14,351 bases of DNA from Phlegmacium glaucopus (GCA_015039465.1 MU130569.1:117210-131560); one strand, 5' to 3'; shown: positions 1 to 9,746, counted from the stretch's first letter. The notes: a model not told the origin generated them from the sequence alone. Numbers and translations: made by a program.

Positions 1-188
1 CACCCAATTTCGCCTCAGTGTACCTAGGCCATTTAACCATTACTTTGTATCCTCTATTCTCGGTTTATTTCCCCTGTTATATTTTTATTTCCACTACTCA
101 TTATGTCAGTGGACTCACTAACAAACTCAGCACAAATTACTAACGTTCTTGTCGACCGTTGACGTTTACTATTACGCTTATAACCACT
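1..188. other. unassigned AT-rich flank
   Basis: No gene, RNA or repeat is recognised here. The stretch is AT-rich and its short open frames have no recognisable motifs. It may belong to the block that is written backwards (see the endonuclease entry), so even its true strand direction is uncertain. The backwards frame that carries the endonuclease runs open as far as base 135 before meeting a TAA at 137-135. Confidence 0.4.
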
Positions 189-330
189 ACTGACGTTCAC
201 AGACGCTACTAGACGTTCACAAGACGCTACTCGACGCTCATACACGTTACTACACTACTAGACGCTACTGGACGTTACTAGACGTTCATAGGCGTTACTA
301 TACACTCGTAGGCGCTCATATGACGTTTCC
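189..330. repeat. degenerate ~10-bp minisatellite (GACGYTMCTA-like)
   Basis: About a dozen imperfect units of roughly 10-11 bp follow each other here, for example gacgctacta, gacgttacta, gacgttcata and ggcgctcata. Units vary at the third to seventh bases and some carry short insertions. There are no unique spacers between units, so this is not a CRISPR. Read backwards as text the repeat stays open in the endonuclease frame, giving an Ala-Asp-His-Arg-rich low-complexity stretch, which is probably coincidence. The repeat could be a simple genomic minisatellite flanking the LINE. Confidence 0.7.
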
Positions 331-418
331 AACACTTTGGCGCTTTTACCACACAAATGTAGGGATCTGCAGAGGACCCAGGATAGTGGCGTGTAAGGTC
401 TACCTTCGTCGTCTGTTC

Positions 419-1043
419 CTGGTTGGTAGGACTTCAACTTGTTCCCACCGTTTCTGCAAGCAAGGACTCCCTCCAGTTAATGGCACTGCTACCCCTTCAC
501 CAGGCACGTATCCCCGACTTCCATTGATAGGTGCAGTGTGGAGTGTTATACTGAGTAATCGGAAAACGACGTGGTCTGCAACAGGCAAGAGCTCATGTCC
601 AAACACTGGTACACGAATTCGCATCCTTACGGGAAACCATCGCGGTACTAGTACAGAAGCAGACGGTGGTACGGCTATTCTTGGAGACGGAGGGAACATC
701 GGACACCCCACTTTTCGGAGAGCAGGAGCAGTGATAGGGTCTCCCCCACTACTACCAACTTTAACGGTGTGGTTTTCTCGTACAGAGACAGTAATCAATA
801 ATCGACCGTAGAGAGACATACTTATTTTACTGCATTAAAGCGATCGCAAGAGCTTACACACGTTAACAATATATACAACTTCTAACACTCGAACGGTAGA
901 ACTCACAGCTAGACGTATCGGCACTACAGCAACAACGGACTCTACAACTGGCGGAAGGTCCTTAATCTGCTGTCGAACGACAACTGGGTATAATGACTTG
1001 CACAACCGAGACGAGGTAGGTCCTCTGTCAGAACACCCCGATA
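419..1043. pseudogene. LINE ORF2 endonuclease domain, written backwards (text-reversed)
   Basis: Neither printed strand encodes a recognisable protein. Read from 1043 down to lower coordinates as plain reversed text, without complementing, the frame encodes the apurinic-like endonuclease (EEP) domain of a Tad-clade LINE. Motifs appear in the right order: TRSVIWVN near 1000, IFNIYNNC near 870, GNFNHHHPLW near 770-735, YSRTDNVWC near 590, TDHFPIV near 507-488 and FNFR near 440-428. The domain would nick target DNA to prime reverse transcription. The usual GDFN aspartate is Asn and the following Arg is His, both fitting CpG decay, so it is probably inactive. The N-terminal part with the QEP motif is absent; a TAA lies at 1046-1044. 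The domain belongs directly upstream of the RT at 1353. The identification is strong; the exact block limits (left about 1-420, right 1043-1352) are not resolved. Confidence 0.85.
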
Positions 1044-1352
1044 AATTTTACATTCTTGTTTCACCTTTCCGCACTTAGCTATTGCTAGTTACTATATTAT
1101 TAGCAGTAGCAAGTAGGGTAACAAGGGAGGGGGAGAGACGAAATTACCACAGTTTTGATCCCACCTTTGGAACGTCGTACTAAGCTACTCTTGCACTCCT
1201 TCAAAATCATCCTGCACACTTCGCTTTTTCTGCGCATTATCTCGCACTTTAAAGCGAACCTTCGCACCTCATAAAACCTCACCATCACCTACTGAAGAGA
1301 ACTACATCAACCCCACGAACTATGTACTACTTGCGGTCTGTCCCCACCGCAG
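1044..1352. other. unassigned stretch between EN and RT, holds a block junction
   Basis: No coding motif is seen on either printed strand or in the reversed text. A LINE should have the EN N-terminus upstream of the domain at 1043, but none is visible, which would fit a 5'-truncated copy with flanking DNA here. The switch between backwards and normally written sequence must fall between 1043 and 1352. The tetramer ggtc occurs at the end of the EN reading (422-419 backwards) and at 1335-1338. Joining at it keeps the reading frame into the RT. Confidence 0.4.
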
Positions 1353-4300
1353 GTACATCAGCGGCTGCAGGAAAATTTGGGTGCGATACCGCTGCCAACG
1401 TTCATCGGCTCAGAAGAGGAACTACAGCAAGCAGCGATCGACCTCACAGAAGCCATCCAAAAGACCATCCAAGAATGTATCAAGGTAAACAAACCCTGCC
1501 CCCACTCAAAGAGGTGGTGGAACAGCGAGCTGCAACAGCTTAAGAAGAGAGTCAACCAGCTAAGTAAATTATGTTTGAAGCAGAGAGCAATACCTGACCA
1601 CCCTTGTCATGAGGAACGAAAAAATGTAGCCAAAGAATATGGCGAGGCCATACTAAAGGCAAAGCATCAGCACTGGATTGCATTTCTAGAGGAAGCCGAC
1701 GACCATGACCTTTGGACGACTAATGGCTACCTCAGAGAACCCACCGGCGACGGAGGGAAGATGCGTATTCCTACTCTTAAACTTAGGTCAGAAGGAACTT
1801 TCGCCAGGGAAGTCAACACAAACGAGGAAAAGGCGAATGTCTTTACCAAGATCTTCTTTTCCGCCAAGCCCATCCAGTCAACAGTGCCCAACGACTACCA
1901 ATACCCAGATCCCTTACCAGCACCCCCAATCATCTCAATCTTCCAGTTATGCCAGCAAGTCAACAGGCTCTCACCTTATAAAGCCAGTGGCCCCGACGGT
2001 ATCCCAAATATTGTGTTACAAAAAGGGCTTGATCTCTTCGAGGACCACCTGCTGCAGATCTACCAGGCCACGCCTACGTGGACACATGGAGGGAATTCAC
2101 CACCATTGTTCTACGCAAGCTGGGTAAGCCCAGCTACGAGGTACTGAAAGCCTACAGGCCCATCGCCCTGGTATGTACGCTGGCCAAAGTCTTCACAGCT
2201 ATCATTGTGGAAAACATAATGAGGATGGTAGAGAAGGAGCGTCTCTTGCCTAACAATCATTACGGAGGTAGGCCTGGCAGGATGACCACAGACGCAGTAC
2301 ATGTGCTCGTCAACAAGATTAAATCGGCATGGCGTAAAGGAAAAGTGGTCTCTATTCTGTTTCTGGACGTCGAAGGGGTGTTCCCCAATGCAGTCACAGA
2401 CCGATTGCTTCACAACCAGGATTCCCGAAGTTTACATCAAGATCGTGGAGCAAATCCTAAAGGGTAGGCAAACCAGGCTAAAGTTTGACGACTTTGTTTC
2501 AGAGGTCATCACGATCGACAACGGAATAGGCCAAGGCGACCCACTCTCTATGATACTCTACATCTTATACAACGCTGACCTCCTAGACATAGCAATCAGC
2601 CCAAAAGAAGAAACTTTAGGCTTTGTGGACGACGCGATGGTAATGGCAGAGGGTAACAGCGTCAAGGACACAGTCAAAGTAATCACGGAATTCATGGAGC
2701 GCAACGAGGGAGGCTTTGTCTGGTCTGCTAACCATAACTCCAGGTTCGAAATTGATAAGTTGGCAGTTACACACTTCTCAAGAAAGCGTACCGCCAACCC
2801 CAACAAGCAGCCAACCCCGTCACATCCTCTGTTAAAGCTAGGAGGTAAGACAATCAGAACGGCAGCGAGTTACAAGTATCTGGGCATCCACCTGGACTGC
2901 CACCTCACCTGGTCGGTTCAAACACAAAAGGCAGTCGCCAAAGCAACCACCTGGGTCCTGCTGTATTGATGTCTCACCAGAGCATCGGCTGGAATGTCGC
3001 CAAAGTATATGCGACAGCTCTATCTCTCAGTAGCAGTTCCAAAGATGATGTATGGACTGGACATGTGGTATACTCCACCCAGTAAGCAGGTAGGCAAGAA
3101 AAGGAATATGGGATCCATGAGAGCTCTAAAGGAGCTGGAAAAGCTTCAGAGGATAGCCACTCTGGCAATTACGGGTGCTCTTCACTCGTCTCCCACTGAC
3201 CTCCTAGATCCCCACTCAGGCCTTCTACCGATGGACCTTTTGTTAAAAAAGATCTGTCACAGGTTGCTTGTCAGGTTGTGTATGTTACCCTCTACCAACC
3301 CAGCCAGCAGGCAATTAGCCCAGTACCATAACCACCCGGCTAAGTCCCACGTCACTAACACACAGCACTTGCTTCGTTTGTTCAAACTCAACCCCAGCCG
3401 CATGGAGAAGATCACCCCACTAGCGAGGTTTCCTAGTCACCCGTTGCCAGTCACGACTCACATACCAGACAGCAAGGAAGACTCCATCAGACAGGAAGCA
3501 CTCAACAACGCAGCCATCCGTATCTACGCTGATGGTTCAGCAGCGGACGGGTACGTGGGCGCCGCAGCAGTCCTGCACAGGGATCGTTTGGCCAACCCGG
3601 CAAAAGTGTTACAATACAGGTTGGGGAGTGACAGCAATTATTCAATCAAGGATGCTGAGGCCATAGGTTGTGTACTCGCTATGTGGATGCTTAAAGGGGA
3701 AAACCAGCTAAGTTATCGCCCAATGTCTATCTATACCGACAGTCAGTCCTTCATTCAGTCAATAGGCGCACGCTGAGCGAAATCTAGTTCCTATATAACG
3801 GATCTCTTTCTCAAAATCTCATTGCAGCTGACTAGAGGGATGCGACTGGAGGTTATGGCCCACAAAGTCAAGCTACAATGGGTCGCAGCTCATAGCAACG
3901 TGGCAGGCAATGAAAGAGCGGACAGAGAGGCCAAGCTGACCGTGAGCGGAACAGCTTCATACATGGACCTCTTGCCAAAAACGCTCAAGCGCCTGTTGCC
4001 ATTGAACGCAGAATTGGTCAAAGAGCAGTTCACCCTTGAGTTATGCAGGGAATGGAAAGAGAGATGGGCCAAGTCCCCTCGCAAACCTAGAATGGACACT
4101 ATTGACGCCGGATTCCCTTACGACAAGTACAGAACCCTCCAGCAGGACCTCACCTGAGCTCAATGCAGCCTGCTACTTCAGATTCAATCGAACCACATTC
4201 CGCTCAACACGTACCTCAACAGGATAGGAAAGATTGACTCAAGGTCCTGCAGCAACTGCAAAAACCTCAGAGGCATAGAGACGCCAGAAACAATCACTCA

Positions 4301-4511
4301 TTTTCTCTTCGAACATCCAAGCTACAACTACGAGAGACACACTTTGGATACCAAGCTAGGCCGCTCATCAAGGGATCTCCGCTCAATCCTCTTGAATAAG
4401 GATGCTATGCATGAACTGCTCAAGTTCATAGGACGAACTAGAAGGTTTCAGGCTTCATTAGGTGATGTGTCTGTTTTTTGCTCAGTGACCGATGCTGCAC
4501 AGGATGGATAA
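1353..4511 (+). pseudogene. LINE (Tad-like) ORF2: reverse transcriptase + RNase H + C-terminal zinc motif, decayed
   Basis: This encodes the enzyme part of a non-LTR retrotransposon. The connector (KPCPHSKRWWN) near 1495 is followed by RT motifs: GPDGIPN near 1990, YRPIAL near 2151, FLDVEG (catalytic Asp 2366-2368), GIGQGDPLS near 2530 and FVDD (2628-2633). The RNase H domain keeps all four acidic residues: YADGS (3531), DAEA (3657), YTDSQ (3738) and the Asp of NERAD (3921). A C-terminal CxxC...THFLFEH motif near 4245-4315 has lost its last Cys to His. The frame breaks twice, near 2070 and near 2415, each with a few codons missing. It has in-frame TGA at 2967, 3774 and 4155, all sites where CGA (Arg) would fit. 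It ends at TAA 4509-4511. The family call is firm; the copy is dead. Confidence 0.93.
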
Positions 4512-4921
4512 TGCATGTTTTATTACAGGAGAGACTTATGTCATTCGCTCAAGACTCTTTAAAAAACAATAAAAAATTATGCCCGCGACACGACGGGCCC
4601 TCTCCTTCCACATTTTCTTGGTTCACACCCGTCGTACCTACTGCTCGCAGTCGGGTACTTAACAGTTAGAGGGCTTTTATGCCAACTTTACTAGTCTTCG
4701 CACTTGAACCCTTTCCGTACTATGCAGTGCCCTTGCAAACGGCGTTTTTGTGTCGGGCTGTTTGGGGATGGGATCGCTCCGGGCGTACCTCAACAGTGCA
4801 AAGAGGGGCTGTAGGTTTGGGTAGAAAGGCATTAGGGACCTACGTAGTACAGTATCTAACCAAGCATGTAAAGTCTGCATGGTGCTTCGCTCCAAAGACC
4901 TAAATTGACAAAAAAAAAAAA
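4512..4921 (+). mobile_element. probable LINE 3' UTR ending in A12 tract
   Basis: About 400 bp without coding motifs follow the ORF2 stop. Two A-rich spots could mark the LINE 3' end: 4560-4577 (interrupted A runs) and a clean run of twelve A at 4910-4921. Because the copia LTR end and primer site lie only about 50 bp after the second, I favour 4921 as the LINE end, inserted within a copia LTR. If the first is right, 4578-4975 would be mostly copia LTR. No target duplication can be confirmed because the LINE 5' side is scrambled. Confidence 0.5.
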
Positions 4922-4975
4922 GAAAAAGATACCACAACCAGCTCTGCGCACACAGCATCCATTTGCTGCGCAACA
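4922..4975 (+). mobile_element. 3' end of copia 5' LTR (remnant)
   Basis: The sequence just before the primer-binding site ends in caaca, giving the CA terminus expected of an LTR. Only its last few tens of bases are left if the LINE ends at 4921. It is unlike LTR B at 9453, which ends in tttataac, so the two copia families differ. The 5' boundary is inferred. Confidence 0.5.
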
Positions 4976-4991
4976 GGTTATGGGCCCTGAT
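4976..4991 (+). promoter_or_regulatory. copia primer-binding site, half-tRNA(iMet) type
   Basis: ggttatgggccctga is close to the reverse complement of the anticodon stem-loop of eukaryotic initiator tRNA-Met (ggg-c-CAT-aaccc type). Some Ty1/copia elements are known to prime minus-strand DNA with an internal half-tRNA fragment from this region. Its position directly after a CA-ending LTR and about 210 bp before the Gag ATG supports the call. The leader between it and 5201 has no other recognised feature. Confidence 0.65.
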
Positions 4992-5200
4992 AGCAGTGGT
5001 AACGCTTAGCAGCGACCATGGTTGTCTTACAGAATAGCTTAACCCTATGCTGTTTGCTTTCACAAGCATAAGCACCAGGTAGCTGCTGTACCCTCTGGAC
5101 ACTGTTGCTGATGGCGGTAAGACCAACCTGATTTATGTCGTTTGCTTTCATTAGCAACCAAGACTGATGAGGTGTTTCTTTCAGAAACCAACCCAACATC

Positions 5201-6640
5201 ATGTCTGGACAAATCGACCACCTAATCTCTCTTCTCGATGGAAATAACTACCCCAAATGGGCAGACCAGATGGTGAACTATCTGCGCTCCCAAGGGCTCT
5301 GGGTTTACACCTCAAGCCTCATCCCTCAACCCAAAGTCAAGCAATCGGCTAGTGCTGCTGAAAAAGCAGCACAAGCCATCACTTTGCAAGAGTGGACAAT
5401 AAAGGACCAGCAAGCGTTGGGGATAATTCATCTCTGAATCGCTGACAGCTGCCGAGTTCATATCAAGAACTCAGCATATAGCGCAACAGCTTGGAAGGCT
5501 CTTAAGGATGCCTACTCCAAGACTGGTCCTTTGGTCATACACACTGACTTTAAGCAGGCTGTTGGGTTTCGTCTCTCTGGCAGCAATCCTGCCAAAGAGA
5601 TTGACCAACTGGTAGATCTTCTTGAATGGCTCAAGCTGAACAAGGTGGATCTGTCAGAACCAGTTCGAGCGTTGATCGCTCTCAACACTATTGCTCAGAA
5701 ATGGGATGCTGCTGCATCTCATGTGCTCATAAGCAACACCTTTGACAAGCTGACTATACAAGCTGTCAGTAATGCTGTAGTGAGCGAGTTTGAAAGGGCT
5801 ACAAAGCCTACCTCATCTGCTGCCGAAGCCAACAAGCTTTTGGCTGTTAAGCGAAAGGGTAAGTCTCCTGCTTTTAAACAGCAACAGCAATCACCTGCTA
5901 AGCCATTCCAAAAAGCACCACAGGAGACCGATGAACCCAGGAAAAAGCACAAATGTGCTGGGAAAAAGGTCAAAGCAGCATGTGAGCGCTACCAAGCCCA
6001 CAGCCATATGGCTTCAATGTCCCTTTCCGAAAGGATAGAGGAGGTAGAACAGCGACCTATGGTTGCTATCCAGCCATCAAGAGCTGGACCATCGTCATCT
6101 ATGGTGGCTTCCTTCGGCTCACAAGGCATCACTTATGTGAGTAAGCCCAGAATAGCCAGGACTGCCTTTACAGGCCTGCCAGTTGACCTGGATGCCCGTC
6201 ACTTCCCAGTGATTGGAGAGACCCGTGCACTAGCCAACAGAATAGGGGTGACTAAAAATCCCCTGAACCTAAAAGTGCTGGAGTCCCTCCATAAACACTT
6301 GGAGTTTGTGGTGACATCCACAGCCTATTGTGATGCCTTAAAGGCAGAAGTTGATGCTACAGCAGCATCTACTTCAACTACAGTGAATAATTTTCCATTC
6401 ACTTCGATTGAGCTTGGTCACTTACCCTTTGCATATAATCATCACCAGAAAAACCTCCCTCAACAACACTTAGAAGCAATAGTTGAGGAACATGATGCTT
6501 TCAGGGCAAAAGCCCCAATCGATCAACTTTTCCCTAAAAATATCAAGGGAAAAAGAGGTCCATTTTTCAACATTTTCTGGGTGGTCAACTATACTGAAAC
6601 GAGATCATTGTACTTGCAAAGGTGCACAGCGCTCCCAGCG
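5201..6640 (+). pseudogene. Ty1/copia Gag and downstream linker, decayed
   Basis: The ATG at 5201 opens a copia-type Gag: the N-terminus (LLDGNNYPKWADQM, then a W-x-x-K/D-x-Q-A helix) resembles the UBN2/copia Gag family that forms virus-like particles in the cytoplasm. An in-frame TGA at 5435-5437 interrupts it where CGA (IHL-Arg-IADSCR) would fit, and the frame continues in phase past 5531. A Lys/Gln-rich basic stretch near 5850-5950 leads into a ruined CCHC knuckle (KHKC...KAACERYQ) that has lost some of its metal ligands. After about 6020 comes a region I do not recognise, still open to 6697. Near 6590-6640 the meaningful frame shifts to the one described next. The Gag identity is fairly sure; the linker is not assigned. 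Confidence 0.8.
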
Positions 6641-7079
6641 CAAAGCAGTCATCATGAGCATCCCACTCGCTCATCAAGAGACTGTCTCAGAGCCTGACGA
6701 ACAGCTTGATTGGGGCTCTGAAACTGGTAGGGGGTTCTTAAATGCATACCGCATTTATTACTCACTCCACCTAGATGAAATAGCACCAAGGATTCATTAT
6801 CCCAGAGCAGCAAGTCTAAACGCTGAGCTCTCAGATGGAGAATCCAACTACAAGCTCGATAGAGAACTAGCCTTTGTGGCTGGGCTCGATGATGGAGGCA
6901 TGGATCCAAACAATTCAACTGCCTTTGATCACTATGAGCCAACAAGGTCCCACTTTCCACTTCAAATAGCAGCAATGCTTACAATGATTCACAGCGCCTA
7001 CTTCAGTTAGCATATGAACATTTGTATAGTAGCATAGATAAATTTTAATCTTCATGCTGCTGAATGTGCAAAATGTAAG
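6640..7079 (+). pseudogene. copia polyprotein linker between Gag and protease, unrecognised
   Basis: After a frameshift the polyprotein continues in the frame used by protease and integrase. It reads EQLDWGSETGRGFLNAYRIY near 6700-6755, then an acidic stretch (LSDGES, GLDDGGMD), and stops at TAG 7008-7010 and TAG 7035-7037. No domain is recognised. It lies in frame with the protease remnant, so it was probably part of one long Gag-Pol. Together with 6020-6640 it makes about 340 codons of unassigned protein between the CCHC remnant and the protease, longer than I would expect for a typical copia element. Confidence 0.55.
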
Positions 7080-8096
7080 GGAATGATATCAGGAAACAGC
7101 AATTTCATGGGATACAGTGGAGCTTCCATTAGCTTTACACCTCATATGAGCGATTTCATACAATATAGTGAAATAAGTGAAGTCACCTCTGTGGCTACTG
7201 CTAAGAAGGGCGCTGAACTGACCATTAAAGGTCAAGGAGCGGTTTTTGTTAATCACAAAGTACCTTCTCATACTGGTCAAACGACCAGTGTAACTACTCA
7301 CTTATACCCTGTCTACCATGTTCCTGGTATAACCTGCAGACTCCTGTCATTGGGAAGTCTCTTACAGCAGGGTTATTCAATGACCGGGACTAAGCATAAT
7401 ATCTGCTTTTGGAAAGTACCTGGCGATAAAACACCTACTATGGTGCTGCACCCGCATTTGCCTGGCCAAACCATCTATTGGTTACATTGCAGCGTTGCAT
7501 CCACTAACAATATTATGGCCAAGTCCATTGTCAATTCATTGGACTACAACATTCTTCACAAATGTTTTGGACATGCATCCAAAGACGTCTTGAAACAACT
7601 GTCAAACAATACCATTAATGCCCCAAAAGGCATAGTCTTTCCTAAGATGTCCAATATCTGTAAAGGATATGCTGAGGGCAAAATGCCTTCTAAGTCTTAC
7701 CCTTTATCAGAGACTCGAGCTCAGAAGCCCTTCGAGAAGGTTCACACCAATCTCAAGAGTTTCCCTGTGGCTTCATACCATAAATACAAGTATTTCATCA
7801 CTTTTTATGATGATTATACCTCCTATGGTTGGCTTATGCTCTTATGAGCAAAATCAGACACCATTACTGCAATAAAACAATTTATTGCAATGGTAAAGAC
7901 CCAATTCAGCGTCACCATTAAATTGTTTATGTCAGATGCAGGGGGAGAGTATAAGTCTATTGCGATACTTAATGAGCTCAAAGACCTTGGGATAAAAATG
8001 TTTCAGAGTGTACCCCACACACTGCAGCAAAATGGCTGTGCTGAACATTTTAATAGGACAATAATGGATAAAGCACAGGCTATGTGTCTTGACGCT
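7080..8096 (+). pseudogene. copia protease, GAG-pre-integrase and integrase core (5' part), inactive
   Basis: Near 7110 the protease motif DSGAS reads YSGAS (codon 7113-7115, Asp to Tyr), so the catalytic Asp is gone. A GAG-pre-integrase zinc domain follows near 7550-7690 (LHKCFGHAS ... ICKGYAEGKM), whose last Cys is Tyr. The integrase core starts at FEKVHTNLKSF: the first catalytic Asp of the DDE triad is Asn (7749-7751). The second Asp (MSDAGGEY, 7935) and the Glu (AEHFNR, 8043) remain. A TGA at 7845-7847 sits where CGA would fit. Arg to Cys or His changes at NGCAE, AEHFNR and AMCLD also fit CpG decay. The homology ends at ..MCLDA at 8096, where foreign sequence begins. The missing next residues (CLPQSWW) are found on the minus strand at 11755. 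Confidence 0.92.
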
Positions 8097-8517
8097 GTCG
8101 CGCACCAATACTGATTGGTAGCGTGAGAAGAAAGCTTAAAAGTCGCCATCATGAAAATAAGCGGACTTTGAATTTGATTACCTATTTTGGAAGCAGCCCT
8201 GAATCGCGTTCCTGGTCAACAAAACCATTCGTTCAACGATAACATCCTCATCGCTCATCATATCCCCAATGTCCTCCACCATGTTGTCTATCATTTACAC
8301 TATCGACATGCTCCTTAACATCTACCATCCGTTTGTCCCTTGGCTAGTGATACAACAAAGCGATCAATCTACTATTCGCATCGGTCATCGGCTCGCGTTT
8401 GATCGCATCTATGGCCCATCATTTCAAGAACGGCCCGTTTATGGACGCATCAGCTACATCTCCCATTATGTCAAAGGCTTTGTCATCGTTGTTGTGGCTA
8501 TGGACCCACAAGTCTTC
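8096..8517 (+). mobile_element. non-coding stretch, probably 5' part of LTR B
   Basis: No coding motif is seen. The copia integrase breaks off exactly here, and the other half of the integrase abuts the 3' end of an LTR B copy. I therefore infer that the whole 8096-9453 is one LTR B insertion whose first bases would be TGTCG at 8096. Another possible TG start is TGTCATCG at 8481. A small palindrome (accaat-actg-attggt) lies at 8104-8119. The second LTR B copy is cut at the position equivalent to 8518, so this part has no partner for comparison. Confidence 0.45.
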
Positions 8518-9453
8518 CCCTCAGCTATCTATCTTGCCATACCTCGCTCCTGGATCTCACTCAGTCCCCTATCCTCACTCATCTACCTCTTATCTTATCA
8601 TTCACTGCCAAAACCATCATTCACGCGGTACCTGAAGCCTTCCCACCCTCTTTATGACAATTTAGGAAGTCCAGGAGGATCACGACTAAGCAGGAATTGC
8701 AGATGAATCAGCAGCAGAGGATTATTCTCGCAGTGTGTCAAGTGTTATCAAGGCTGCGCGACATGGGATCATGGGCAAGTAGTATTTTCTCGGGAACAAG
8801 GCTGCGCCTTTCAAGTGTTGACTCAGGACCTTTCATATTTTGACATGACCACACGCCTATGGAGTTGATATATTTTTGCTATTGGACTATGTACACTGCC
8901 TTCTTTTCTTTTCTCTCGCACTTTGACACTTTACAGATTTTTTTATTGTTCCTTCTTCTTTTCCATTGTTCTTTTCTTCTCGCAGCTGTCCTCTCTTTAT
9001 CTTTCTTCCTTTGACAGCGCGTACTTTGTTTCTTTTTATTGTTTTACATAGCCTCATCCTTAGGGTATAAATACTGCTCTTTTGTACCAGGATAGGTAGT
9101 TCAGTTCAATTCATTCTTACCCCCCACTTTCATCATCTCAGTGGAATTCCAGTGAATTCCTCCCTTAAGTTCGCTTTTCTTGCCCCTTACTGTCAATCTA
9201 TCCCCTATCCCTCAACCGCTATAGTCTTACTGAAGACTCTCTCTTGCTCACCCTCATCCTCGTCTTATACCTCATTCATCTTCCAAGACATTCATCCTCC
9301 TCCTTCTCTTCTCTATTCTTTCCCCTTACCTCTGTGTGTTAAAAGTCAAGGTTATACCTTCCCTAAACGAACAACAGGGAGTCTCTTGACCTAAGGTCTG
9401 GTCCACTGCTCTCTGGTTGGTGTTTATAAACAACAACAACAACAATTTATAAC
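8518..9453 (+). repeat. LTR B, left copy (U3-R-U5), plus orientation
   Basis: This 936-bp stretch recurs as a second copy in inverted orientation. Bases 9131-9453 match the reverse complement of 11759-12081, same length, with 3 substitutions. Bases 8518-9130 match the backwards-written 13738-14351, with 3 substitutions and one extra base in a T run. A TATA box lies at 9066, the 3' end reads (caa)n-tttataac, and the middle is T/C-rich, all typical of a fungal LTR. The frame at 9152-9394 is an LTR by-product, not a gene. No internal part of this element family is recognisable beside it. Confidence 0.85.
9066..9073 (+). promoter_or_regulatory. TATA box of LTR B
   Basis: TATAAATA preceded by ggg and followed by a CT-rich stretch and gttcagttcaattc would direct transcription start around 9090-9110. 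That places U3 upstream and about 350 bp of R-U5 downstream, a usual LTR arrangement. It fixes the LTR orientation as plus. Confidence 0.65.
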
Positions 9454-9642
9454 GGCAATGGCATTCATGCTTTTACAGACTCTGATTGGGCTGCTGATCC
9501 CATTAAACGTCACTCAGTCACAGGCTACTTTTTTAAGTTAGCCGATGGTATTTTTAGCTGGACTAGTCAAGCTCAAAAGACCATAGCCCTGTCATCGACA
9601 GAGGCTGAGTACATGGCTATAAGTGACTGTAGTCGCCAAGCT
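9454..9642 (+). pseudogene. copia RNase H fragment
   Basis: Directly after the LTR B end the plus strand reads NGNGIHAFTDSDWAADP, then SVTGYFFKLADG and ALSSTEAEYMAISDCSRQA. These are hallmarks of the Ty1/copia RNase H domain, which degrades the RNA of the RNA-DNA hybrid. TDSDW and STEAEY carry two of the catalytic acids. The fragment has no stop codons but lacks the domain end and all of the RT that should precede it. At 9643 it meets, head-on, a minus-strand RT fragment, so the join is a rearrangement breakpoint or a chimera. Confidence 0.92.
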
Positions 9643-9738
9643 GCCTCCACCAAGAGAGCGAAGCTTGCTTCAATCTGTAAAGCGCATGGTTAAGGTGCCA
9701 AACCTTTGTTTCTTGACCTTTGGTCTTGAAACCTTCAG

Positions 9739-9746
9739 GTTGTTCC
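9739..9746 (+). repeat. 8-bp target site duplication of MITE, left
   Basis: gttgttcc here is repeated exactly at 10339-10346. Removing the element and one copy restores the copia RT frame (MEQ-PEGF) on the minus strand, which confirms the insertion site. Confidence 0.92.

Noticed and set aside
189..330. CRISPR-like regular short repeats
   Set aside because: Units are contiguous without unique spacers, degenerate, and the sequence is eukaryotic.
320..819. Open frames of 139-163 codons on both printed strands at 320-819
   Set aside because: They overlap the reversed endonuclease and have no recognisable motif; the backwards reading explains the region.
8104..8119. Palindrome accaat-actg-attggt as a terminator or transposon end
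   Set aside because: Too short for a call, no duplication or second copy found; noted only as part of the probable LTR B start.
8269..8706. 145-codon frame in the LTR B region
   Set aside because: It crosses the LTR B copy boundary, has no motif, and its composition follows the T/C-rich LTR.
9152..9394. 80-codon frame repeated almost identically at 11818-12060 on the minus strand
   Set aside because: Conservation comes from LTR duplication; the product is low-complexity and no gene is known in this LTR part.
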